The position numbers and the translations under genes are program-made. 30,172 bases of DNA from an uncultured Collinsella sp. (lineage in GTDB: Bacteria; Actinomycetota; Coriobacteriia; Coriobacteriales; Coriobacteriaceae), in the NCBI GenBank assembly GCA_900543275.1, contig UQQL01000016.1, positions 1-30,172 on the forward strand. Direction: 5' to 3'. Positions 8,508 through 15,026 of this stretch are shown here, one piece after another (positions within the stretch are counted from its first letter, which is position 1; every line of letters begins with the position of its first letter). The notes under the pieces are model-generated. The model was given only the letters and a program-made list of their open reading frames with translations. It was not told where the DNA came from and made no database searches.

Positions 8508-8734
8508 GCGCCCCGTGCAAGGCGCTTTATTCAGATACAGTAATTGCAGGGTGTCTTTATTTAAGTAAAGCTACATAATGAGTATTCTTATCCGCTCATC
8601 GCATATTCTAGGACGCTCATCGAGTATTTCATCGAAATAGATGAATACTCTTTAGACTTCCTATAGGCTAATAGATGTATTTATTAGCTGAGATTCCACA
8701 TGGCTTTGCGGGGTCTCAACAGTTGGGAGGGATT
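8508..8734 (+). promoter_or_regulatory. AT-rich upstream region of the dipeptidase gene with nested repeats
   Basis: About 230 nt without a gene. It holds a near-perfect 16-nt palindrome at 8555-8570 (CTTTATTTAAGTAAAG), a hairpin at 8622-8650 (GAGTATT-CATC arms, one bulged T, loop GAAATA), a direct repeat CGCTCATCG at about 8594 and 8614, and two opposed copies of GAATACTC (8580-8587 reversed, 8643-8650). The layout looks like a regulated promoter with several operator-like elements. No confident -35/-10 pair was found. Confidence 0.45.
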
Positions 8735-10537
8735 ATGAGGTTTACTCATCCCGTCAACACGCTCAAGAAGCTCGGCTGCGGCCTTGCGTTTGGAGCAGCG
8801 GCCATCATGGCCATGCCGACCTCGGCACTCGCCTGCACCCAGATCTACATGGGCAGCAAGCTCACGGCAGACGGCAACACGTACTACGGCCGTTCCGAGG
8901 ACTTCGGTCCACGCTATGTCAAGCACTTTGGCATTGAGCCCGCACACAAGGACGGCAACGAGTACACATCGGTCGAGTCCGGTTTTGAGTACAAGTCCAA
9001 GGGTGCAACCTACCGCTACACTTTCGTTCGCGACAACCCCTCGCAGTGGGAAGATCGCTACGACGCATATTCCGAGGCTGGCATCAACGAGAAGGGCGTT
9101 TCCTGCTCTGCCACGCTGAGCACCTCCTATAACGAGAAGGCCGAAGAGGCCGATCCCGTCACCGAGGAGACCGGCATCGGCGAGTACAACTACGCCAGCG
9201 TCATTCTGGGCGAGAGCGCCACGGCCCGCGAGGGTGTCGAGCTCCTCGGCAGCCTGATCGACGAGCAGGGCGTCTGCTCCAACGACCAGATCATCATCGC
9301 CGACAGCACCGAGACCTGGCTGTTCGCCGCGCTTTCCGGCCATCAGTGGATTGCCATGAAGCTCGCCGACGACATCGCCTCGCTCAACCCCAACATCGGC
9401 AACCTCACCTATGACGTCGACCTCGACGACACCGAGAACTGCCTCCACTCCGAGGGCATCGAGTCCATGCCTAAGGAGAAAGGCTTCGCCGAGTACACCG
9501 ACGGCAAGTTCGACGTCGCCAAGACCTACGGCGAGGAGATTAGCGAGGCCGGTATGCACCAGTGGTCGCGCTATGTCCAGGGACGCGATTACTTCATGGC
9601 TCCGCTTGCCGAAGGCACCGACTACGAGATCGTCAAGGACGAGGGCGAAGAGGCTCGCGCCACGACCGGCGCCCTGGTCCACGAGATGCAGCCGCTGTTC
9701 TTCCAGCCCGGCAAGTCCGACTGGAACACCTTTGAGATGATCCGCAGCTTCGCCGCCCGCGGCGAAAATGTTGCCGGCCTCAACGCCAACACCGACGGCG
9801 CCTATGCCATTGGCTCCAACCGCAACACCGAGATCCACACCTTCCAGATCCGTCAGGGCATGGACCCCGAGATCGCGACCATCCAGTGGGAGATGCTCTC
9901 CAACGCCGAGTTCTCCGTCGCCATCCCCCTCTACTCTGCACTGCTCACCGAGGTCAGCCCCTACTTCAGCGATCAGGATGTCTCCTTCGATCACTGCGAA
10001 GAGGAAGACGTCGTGAACAACGAGGAGCCCAAGAACTCCATCAACTACGTCCTCATGGACATCAACACGCTCGCCTATGAGAACCGCGACCACTGCGCCA
10101 CCGGCGTCCGCGCCTATCTCGACGCCCTGCAGAAGGAACTCATCGAGCAGAACCTGACCGTCGACGAGGCCATGCAGGCCGCTGAGGGCACCGAGGCCCG
10201 CACCGCCCTTGCCAACAAGGCCGGCAAGGCAGCGACCAAGAACACCTACGTCAAGTGCAAGGCCATGCTCGAGGAGATGCGCGACTACCTCAAGAAGGGC
10301 GACTTCTCCGAGGAGTTCGTCCCGAGTGACTACGACGCCGACAACGACTGCCTGGTCGAGTCCATCACCTACGCCGACGAGGCGCTCTCCGATGAGGACG
10401 TAGCCGAGCCCGAGGTCGAGAAGGAAGAGGCCCCCGAGGAGAAGTCCGAGGGCAACAACATGGCCGCCATGGCCGTTGGCGCCGTCGTCATCATCGGTGT
10501 CTGCGGCTTCGTGCTCTATCGTCGCAAGAAGGCCTAA
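8735..10537 (+). CDS. Secreted, membrane-anchored C69-family dipeptidase
   Basis: 600 residues. An N-terminal signal peptide (basic start, hydrophobic core, MPTSALA) is followed directly by Cys34 in ACTQIYMGSKLTADGNT, the start of the C69 (PepD-like) Ntn-hydrolase domain whose nucleophile is the N-terminal Cys; YYGRSEDF is also typical. The catalytic domain runs to about residue 530. An acidic stretch (EPEVEKEEAPEEKSEG) leads to a C-terminal helix (about 577-594) and RRKKA, so the enzyme is probably tethered to the outer face of the membrane; no LPXTG is present. ATG 8735 is chosen for GGGAGGG four bases upstream; an in-frame ATG at 8675 lacks an RBS. Likely releases dipeptides from peptides for uptake. 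Confidence 0.92.
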   Translation: MRFTHPVNTLKKLGCGLAFGAAAIMAMPTSALACTQIYMGSKLTADGNTYYGRSEDFGPRYVKHFGIEPAHKDGNEYTSVESGFEYKSKGATYRYTFVRDNPSQWEDRYDAYSEAGINEKGVSCSATLSTSYNEKAEEADPVTEETGIGEYNYASVILGESATAREGVELLGSLIDEQGVCSNDQIIIADSTETWLFAALSGHQWIAMKLADDIASLNPNIGNLTYDVDLDDTENCLHSEGIESMPKEKGFAEYTDGKFDVAKTYGEEISEAGMHQWSRYVQGRDYFMAPLAEGTDYEIVKDEGEEARATTGALVHEMQPLFFQPGKSDWNTFEMIRSFAARGENVAGLNANTDGAYAIGSNRNTEIHTFQIRQGMDPEIATIQWEMLSNAEFSVAIPLYSALLTEVSPYFSDQDVSFDHCEEEDVVNNEEPKNSINYVLMDINTLAYENRDHCATGVRAYLDALQKELIEQNLTVDEAMQAAEGTEARTALANKAGKAATKNTYVKCKAMLEEMRDYLKKGDFSEEFVPSDYDADNDCLVESITYADEALSDEDVAEPEVEKEEAPEEKSEGNNMAAMAVGAVVIIGVCGFVLYRRKKA

Positions 10538-10556
10538 GGCCCTGAAGCCCTAAGGC

Positions 10557-10588
10557 GCGGGCGGGATGGCGCAGGGCGCCCCGCCCGC
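10557..10588 (+). terminator. GC-rich hairpin after the dipeptidase gene
   Basis: A 9-bp outer stem GCGGGCGGG/CCCGCCCGC encloses an inner GGCGC/GCGCC stem. It starts 20 nt after the stop codon but has no U tract, so termination efficiency is uncertain. Confidence 0.5.
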
Positions 10589-10623
10589 TCAGCCCGCCCC
10601 TTCGACCGGCGAGAAACACCGCT

Positions 10624-10674
10624 GAAATCTTTTCGAAAAAAGATTTCCCCGCACACACTTTGCTGTGTTATAGT
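10624..10674 (+). promoter_or_regulatory. Candidate promoter and palindrome ahead of the Trp leader
   Basis: A perfect 10-bp inverted repeat (GAAATCTTTT at 10624-10633, AAAAGATTTC at 10638-10647, loop CGAA) sits just upstream of TGTGTTATAGT, which reads as an extended -10 (TATAGT at 10669-10674). The palindrome overlaps the expected -35 position, as a repressor operator would. No good -35 match is seen. The start point would be about 10681, giving a leader of about 50 nt before the leader peptide. Confidence 0.45.
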
Positions 10675-10732
10675 GCAGCGCAACAGCAACAAGGTGCGAC
10701 CGCGCCACGGCATCACGAAAGGAGTCACCGAC

Positions 10733-10801
10733 ATGAAGAACACGATGAAGTCTCTCAACAACTGGTGGTGGCGTGATGCGAATACGATCGGTCGACAGTG
10801 A
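10733..10801 (+). CDS. Tryptophan-rich leader peptide (attenuation peptide)
   Basis: A 22-codon frame with AAAGGAG (10718-10724) 8 nt before its ATG. The product starts MKNTMKSLNN, has three consecutive Trp codons TGGTGGTGG (codons 11-13, 10763-10771), then RDANTIGRQ and TGA. A short well-initiated frame with a run of one rare amino acid, followed by an intrinsic terminator 35 nt after its stop, is the hallmark of ribosome-mediated transcription attenuation as in trp operons. Stalling at the Trp codons when charged tRNA-Trp is scarce would favour read-through into the ECF transporter genes. Confidence 0.88.
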   Translation: MKNTMKSLNNWWWRDANTIGRQ

Positions 10802-10900
10802 GTCCCTCACGCCTGTTTTTGCGCTCTAGGTGATTGAAAGGCCTCCGGTTTCGACCGGGGGCCTTTTTCTATCTCGAGCCCGATCGCATTCGCATCACGC
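10771..10900 (+). repeat. Long-range 21-nt inverted repeat spanning the attenuator
   Basis: Bases 10771-10791, beginning at the last base of the third Trp codon, are the reverse complement of 10880-10900 with a single mismatch (20 of 21). The 88-nt interval contains the leader stop codon and the whole terminator. In a read-through transcript this would form a long stem with the terminator hairpin inside its loop. The left arm overlaps the proposed antiterminator segment. Confidence 0.75.
10837..10870 (+). terminator. Attenuator terminator of the ECF operon
   Basis: A 13-bp stem (10837-10849 with 10854-10866, one G-U pair) closed by a stable UUCG tetraloop, ending in a run of T. It lies between the leader peptide and the first S-component gene. 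An upstream segment, 10788-10795 (TCGGTCGA), can pair with 10851-10858 (TCGACCGG) in the loop and 3' arm, giving a possible antiterminator. That segment is free when a ribosome stalls at the Trp codons and masked when it reaches the stop codon. Confidence 0.88.
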
Positions 10901-10947
10901 GCCTCCGCTTTCTTCTCTTGCGCTTCCCCTCCGAAAGGATTTTCACC

Positions 10948-11520
10948 ATGTCTCAGAACACCACCGCCGCCCAGCCCCGCACCGTCCAGACCGCCGACCG
11001 CGGCAAACTCGACGTCCGCGCCCTCGTCTTGCTCGCCATCCTGCTTGCCGCCGGCTTCATCCTCAACTTCACCGTCGGCAAGGCCATCTCCGGCATCTCG
11101 GGCGGCATGATCAGCCCCGAGTTCATTATCTCGGCCTTCTGCCTCACCATCCTGGTCGTGCGCCCCAACATCGGTCAGGCGCTCGTTATCGGCCTGATCT
11201 CGGCCGCCGTGATCCAGATCACCACCACCTCGCCATTCGTCGATTTTGCCGCCGAGGGCATCGCCGCCATGCTCATGGCCGTCATTGTCAACGCTGCTGC
11301 CAAGGACGGCCAGGTTAAGCCCGCCGTCGCCATCGTCGCAACCTTCGTGACCACCTTTGTCTCGGGCGCCATCTTCATGGTCATCAAGATGGCCATGCTC
11401 GGCGTGGTGGGCGAGCTCGCCGCAGCCATGCTGCCCGTCGTCGCCATGACCGCCGTCTTTAACGCCATCCTGGTCGGCGCTCTCTACCTGCCCATCCAGA
11501 AGGCTCTCAAGCTCAACTAA
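10948..11520 (+). CDS. ECF transporter S component, predicted tryptophan-specific (paralogue 1)
   Basis: 190 residues: a polar N-terminus of about 25 residues, then five or six hydrophobic segments (LVLLAILLAAGFILNFTVG; FIISAFCLTILVV; ALVIGLISAAVIQITTTSPF; AAMLMAVIVNA; VAIVATFVTTFVSGAIFMVI; AAAMLPVVAMTAVFNAILVG), the size and layout of an ECF substrate-capture subunit, resembling TrpP-like proteins. ATG 10948 has GAAAGGA at 8-nt spacing; the frame is open further upstream but that part lies in the attenuator. Specificity is inferred from the Trp leader, not from binding residues. It is a close paralogue of the next gene. Confidence 0.8.
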   Translation: MSQNTTAAQPRTVQTADRGKLDVRALVLLAILLAAGFILNFTVGKAISGISGGMISPEFIISAFCLTILVVRPNIGQALVIGLISAAVIQITTTSPFVDFAAEGIAAMLMAVIVNAAAKDGQVKPAVAIVATFVTTFVSGAIFMVIKMAMLGVVGELAAAMLPVVAMTAVFNAILVGALYLPIQKALKLN

Positions 11521-11527
11521 CCAGCCG

Positions 11528-11628
11528 CGGCTTTACGAGCCACCCCATCTTGGCGTTCATTCGTCGCTCGCGTACCCAAGTACGCTTCGCTCCTCTTTCG
11601 CGCCAACCTGGGGCCACTCGTAAAGCCG
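11528..11628. repeat. 101-nt imperfect inverted-repeat element (MITE-like)
   Basis: Terminal arms CGGCTTTACGAG (11528-11539) and CTCGTAAAGCCG (11617-11628) are perfect 12-bp inverted repeats. Further inside, CCCCA/TGGGG and TTGGCG/CGCCAA pair with two mismatches, and the centre holds GCGTAC-CCAA-GTACGC. The whole element folds into one long hairpin and fills most of the gap between the two S-component genes. It has no coding capacity and no U tract. Confidence 0.6.
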
Positions 11629-11730
11629 TCTCCGTGCTCCATTATTCAAAATTGATCCCCTTTCCGATTTAGCCCCTTTCATGGGGGTCCAGGACACTCT
11701 TATCTCAAATCTCACCTTAAGGAGAACATC

Positions 11731-12282
11731 ATGGCCACCAACGCCCAAGCCCGCACTATCTCGGCCAACGCCGCCTCTAACAAGGGCATCCTCGATGTCA
11801 GCTCGCTTGTCTTGCTCGCTATCCTGCTTGCCGCCGGCTTTATCCTCAACATGACCGTCGGCAACGCTCTGGCGGTAACGGGCATAAAACCTCAGTTCAT
11901 CATCGCCGCCTACGCCCTGGCCATCGCACTGACGCAGGCAAGCTTTGCCCAGGCCGCCATCTTTGGCATCCTGTCGGCAGCCGTCATACAGATCACCACG
12001 TCTATCCCCGGCCTCAACTTTGTCACCGAGCTTGCCGGCGCGCTGACCATGGTCGCCCTCGTCAAGTCCAACATCGGCGGCGACAAGATTAGCCCCTTTA
12101 TCGCCGGGCTGCTCACCACCCTGGTTTCGGGCGCTCTCTTCGCAGCCCTGGGCACCGTCATCATGGGTGCCGCGCTGCCTACGGCACTTGCCAAGGTACC
12201 CATCGTGCTCGGCACCGCCGTCTTTAACGCCGTCGTGGTCCAGGCCCTCTTCTTCCCGCTGTGCAAGGTACTCGGCAAGTAG
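11731..12282 (+). CDS. ECF transporter S component (paralogue 2)
   Basis: 183 residues with the same hydrophobic layout as the preceding gene and clear similarity along the chain: LDVSSLVLLAILLAAGFILN versus LDVRALVLLAILLAAGFILN, AAVIQITTSIPG versus AAVIQITTTSPF, and AVFNAVVVQALFFPLCK near the end. The DNA is also nearly identical over the first helix (11813-11851 against 11030-11068), pointing to a tandem duplication. RBS AAGGAG is 7 nt before the ATG. It probably shares the downstream ATPase/EcfT module; its substrate may have diverged (loops differ, for example GIKPQ versus GGMISPE). Confidence 0.8.
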   Translation: MATNAQARTISANAASNKGILDVSSLVLLAILLAAGFILNMTVGNALAVTGIKPQFIIAAYALAIALTQASFAQAAIFGILSAAVIQITTSIPGLNFVTELAGALTMVALVKSNIGGDKISPFIAGLLTTLVSGALFAALGTVIMGAALPTALAKVPIVLGTAVFNAVVVQALFFPLCKVLGK

Positions 12283-12297
12283 CCTGATATGATGAAC

Positions 12298-12317
12298 GGA
12301 CCGCACCAAAGCGGTCC
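12298..12317 (+). other. Small perfect hairpin after S component 2
   Basis: GGACCGC and GCGGTCC (7 bp, 6-nt loop) lie 15 nt after the stop codon. No U tract follows. It could reduce read-through into the ATPase gene or stabilise the S-component message. Confidence 0.4.
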
Positions 12318-12349
12318 CACCATCAAAGACTGTCCCAGACAACTAGCTC

Positions 12350-12393
12350 TTGGGGACGTTCTTAAACGACTAGTCATGTAAGAACGTCCCCAA
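12350..12393. repeat. REP-like hairpin with GGGGAC arms
   Basis: Perfect 15-bp inverted repeat (TTGGGGACGTTCTTA at 12350-12364, TAAGAACGTCCCCAA at 12379-12393); the 14-nt loop includes the palindrome GACTAGTC. No U tract follows. It ends 18 nt before the ATPase start, just ahead of its RBS. The GGGGAC core recurs in the hairpin at 14987-15019, suggesting a dispersed repeat family. Confidence 0.6.
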
Positions 12394-12411
12394 TGACTCT
12401 GAAAGGTATCC

Positions 12412-14163
12412 ATGGAAACGATCATCAACGTCAACGATGTCTCGTTCTCCTATGGCACGCAGACCGAGCAGGCGCTTAAGCATATCTCGCTCGGCGTGAA
12501 CAGGGGAGATTTTATCGGCATTATCGGGCCTTCGGGCGCCGGCAAGTCCACATTCGCCGCCTGCCTGTCGGGAGCCGTACCCCACCATTACACCGGCACG
12601 TTCTTTGGCTCCGTCACTGTCGACGGCAACGACACCTGTGAAGTTTCGCTCACCGATGTGTCGCAGATCGTCGGCAGCGTGTTACAGGACATCGACACGC
12701 AGATGGTCGCCTCGGTCGTCGAGGACGAGATGCTTTTTGGCCTGGAGAACTTTGGCGTTCCTCACGACCAGATCGAGCAACGTATGAGCGAGACGCTCGA
12801 GACCGTCGGCATCAGCGACCTGCGCGACCGCGAGATCGCCACGCTTTCGGGCGGCCAAAAGCAAAAGGTTGCCATCGCCGCCATCCTCGCCATGCGTCCG
12901 CGCGTGCTCGTGCTCGACGAACCCACCGCGGCGCTCGACCCCGCCAGCTCCACGCTGGTATTCGAGACCCTGCGTGAGGCCAACCGTGCACTCGGCATCA
13001 CCATCGTCGTCGTTGAGCAAAAAGTCGCCCTGCTTTCGGAGTATTGCAACCGCGTGCTCGTGCTCAATCATGGCGAAATCGCGCTACAGGGCGAGCCGCA
13101 CGAGGTCTTCGCGCATACCGATGAGCTCCGCGCCATCGGCGTCGATTGCCCGCGTGTCACGCGCATTTTCAACAGCCTCGAGGCCGATGGCCTGGCCAGC
13201 GGCACTCCCTGTTTGGATGTTGATGAGGCCGAGCGCCTGATTACGGGCATCGTCGACCCCGCACACGCAAGCAGCGACATTCAGGCACCCGCCGGCTCAC
13301 CGCACGCACCGTCGTTGCGCCCGCACGCCAAGGACGCCGAGCCCGTGCTCACCTTCGATCACGTTGAGTTTGCCTATCCCAATGGCGGCGCCGCCGTCCA
13401 CGACCTCAACCTGACCCTCTATCCCGGCGAGCTCGTGGGCATCGTCGGCCAAAACGGCGCCGGCAAGACCACGCTCACCAAGCTGCTCACAGGCCTGCTT
13501 AAGCCCGCCTCGGGCAGCGTGCGCGTCACGGGACTGGATACCGCAGCCGTTCCCACGAGCCGCATCGCCCGCGAAGTCGCAACCCTCTTCCAAAACCCCG
13601 ACCGCCAGATCTGCAAGGACACCGTGCTCGACGAGGTCGCCTTTGGCCTGGAGCTTGCCGGCATCGACCGTGCCGAGGCGCTGCGTCGCGCGCAGCTCGT
13701 CATCGACCGCTTTGGCTTGCCGGCCGACGAGGCACCCTTCTCGCTCTCGCGCGGTCAGCGCCAGATGGTAGCACTCGCCTCCGTCGTGGTCGTAGAGCCC
13801 AAAATCGTGGTGCTCGACGAGCCCACGAGCGGCCTTGACTACCGTGAGTGCATGACCGTCATGGAAACCGTGCGCACCATGGCCGAGCGCGGCTGCGCCG
13901 TCATCATGGTCTGCCACGACATGGAAGTCGTATCCGACTTTGCCGAGCGCATCGTAGTAATGGCCGACGGCCGCATCCTCGAGCGCGGCCGCACGCACGA
14001 GTTGTTCTCGAACATCGAGCTCATGCAGCAAGCCTACGTTGAGCCACCTCAGGTCATAGAGCTTTCTCGTCGCCTGGCATCCTCTGTTTCTCCCGCCTTT
14101 GCACAGGTGAGCGAGGTCACCGATATCGTTCGCATTACCGAGGAGATGGTCCACCGTGGTTAA
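12412..14163 (+). CDS. ECF transporter fused double ATPase (A1-A2)
   Basis: 583 residues with two ABC domains that power the ECF importer at the inner membrane face. NBD1: Walker A GPSGAGKS (39-46), signature LSGGQ (145-149), Walker B RVLVLDEP (164-171). NBD2: Walker A GQNGAGKTT (346-354), signature LSRGQ (445-449), Walker B IVVLDEP (465-471), H-loop His in MVCHDME. The NBD1 H-loop position is Gln (VVVEQKV, about residue 203) instead of His. Linker 285-310 is rich in Ala, Pro and His. RBS GAAAGG is 7 nt before the ATG. It overlaps ecfT by 8 nt, so the two are translationally coupled. Confidence 0.93.
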   Translation: METIINVNDVSFSYGTQTEQALKHISLGVNRGDFIGIIGPSGAGKSTFAACLSGAVPHHYTGTFFGSVTVDGNDTCEVSLTDVSQIVGSVLQDIDTQMVASVVEDEMLFGLENFGVPHDQIEQRMSETLETVGISDLRDREIATLSGGQKQKVAIAAILAMRPRVLVLDEPTAALDPASSTLVFETLREANRALGITIVVVEQKVALLSEYCNRVLVLNHGEIALQGEPHEVFAHTDELRAIGVDCPRVTRIFNSLEADGLASGTPCLDVDEAERLITGIVDPAHASSDIQAPAGSPHAPSLRPHAKDAEPVLTFDHVEFAYPNGGAAVHDLNLTLYPGELVGIVGQNGAGKTTLTKLLTGLLKPASGSVRVTGLDTAAVPTSRIAREVATLFQNPDRQICKDTVLDEVAFGLELAGIDRAEALRRAQLVIDRFGLPADEAPFSLSRGQRQMVALASVVVVEPKIVVLDEPTSGLDYRECMTVMETVRTMAERGCAVIMVCHDMEVVSDFAERIVVMADGRILERGRTHELFSNIELMQQAYVEPPQVIELSRRLASSVSPAFAQVSEVTDIVRITEEMVHRG

Positions 14164-14902
14164 CGTCATCGACTATATGCCGGGCGATACACTGCTGCAC
14201 CGCTTGAACCCGGTCGTCAAAGTGGGCCTTGCCGCCGCCATCATCATCGGCATCTTCCTGTCCGATACCTACGTGGCGCTGTTGGGCTTTTTGGCACTCA
14301 CCCTTGCACTGGGCGCCTACGCCGGCGTCGTCGACCGTCTGCTCTCGCTACTCAAGCTGCTGATTCCGCTCGCGCTTATCATGCTGGTGCTTCAGCTGGC
14401 CTTTATGCGCGACGGCAACATAGTGTGGGGCTTCATCACCGACACGGGCCTCATTACCGGATCGAAGGCCTGCCTACGCCTGTTGGGCGTGGCGCTGCCA
14501 CTCATCCTCATGCTTATGGTGACCAAGCTCAATGACCTCGCCAACGCCTGCGTCGAGGTGCTGCACGTGCCATATCGCTATGCCTTCACCTTTACCACGG
14601 CGCTGCGCTTTGTGCCGGTATTTGGCCAGGAAATGAACGCCATCATGGAGGCGCAGACTGCACGCGGCGTCGAATACGACACTAAGAATCCCGTCAAGAA
14701 ACTCAAGCTCATGCTGCCGCTGTGCGTGCCGCTGCTTATTTCGAGCGTGGGCAAGACCGATGCCACCGCGCTTGCTGCCGAGCAGCGCGGCTTCTACCTG
14801 CGCACGCGTGCGAGTTCGTATAAGCGCTATCCCGTCAAGAGCTTAGACATTGCCGTACTTATCGTCAGCATCGCCCTTATCGCCATCGGCTTCCTGTTCT
14901 AG
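14156..14902 (+). CDS. ecfT: ECF transporter transmembrane component EcfT
   Basis: 248 residues with an N-terminal membrane domain (helices at about 23-60, 65-85 and 105-125), the C-terminal coupling helices carrying AQTARGVEYD and AAEQRGFYLRTR (the two Ala-Arg-Gly-type motifs that dock into the ATPase grooves; the second is Q-R-G here), and a last helix at the C-terminus. The start is GTG at 14156, overlapping the ATPase stop by 8 nt, with GAGGAGA about 10 nt upstream. Pairs with the fused ATPase and with either S component. Confidence 0.93.
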   Translation: MVNVIDYMPGDTLLHRLNPVVKVGLAAAIIIGIFLSDTYVALLGFLALTLALGAYAGVVDRLLSLLKLLIPLALIMLVLQLAFMRDGNIVWGFITDTGLITGSKACLRLLGVALPLILMLMVTKLNDLANACVEVLHVPYRYAFTFTTALRFVPVFGQEMNAIMEAQTARGVEYDTKNPVKKLKLMLPLCVPLLISSVGKTDATALAAEQRGFYLRTRASSYKRYPVKSLDIAVLIVSIALIAIGFLF

Positions 14903-14930
14903 CAATCGCTGGCAGCAACCGACAAATGCA

Positions 14931-14975
14931 AAAGGCCTCGGCTCGCACCAAACGAGCCGAGGCCTTTACTGTTTT
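14931..14975. terminator. Bidirectional intrinsic terminator
   Basis: Perfect 15-bp stem (14931-14945 with 14953-14967) and 7-nt loop. On the plus strand TTTACTGTTTT follows, ending the ECF operon; on the minus strand the stem ends in CCTTTTGCATTT, ending the converging racemase gene. Confidence 0.9.
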
Positions 14976-14986
14976 CCCAGATAAAA

Positions 14987-15019
14987 CCTGCCAAAATAAA
15001 CCTGTCCCCTTTTGGCAGG
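14987..15019. repeat. REP-like hairpin containing TGTCCCC
   Basis: CCTGCCAAAA (14987-14996) and TTTTGGCAGG (15010-15019) form a perfect 10-bp stem around a loop that reads CCTGTCCCC. It lies between converging genes and shares the GGGGAC/GTCCCC core with 12350-12393. Confidence 0.5.
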
Positions 15020-15026
15020 CGGAGAA

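Noticed and set aside
8684..10093. 469-codon minus-strand frame
   Set aside because: Antisense shadow of the C69 dipeptidase; valine/glycine/leucine-rich low-complexity product without an RBS.
12290..12380. Short frame starting MMNGPHQSGP
   Set aside because: No RBS, crosses two hairpins, and its product has no recognisable features.
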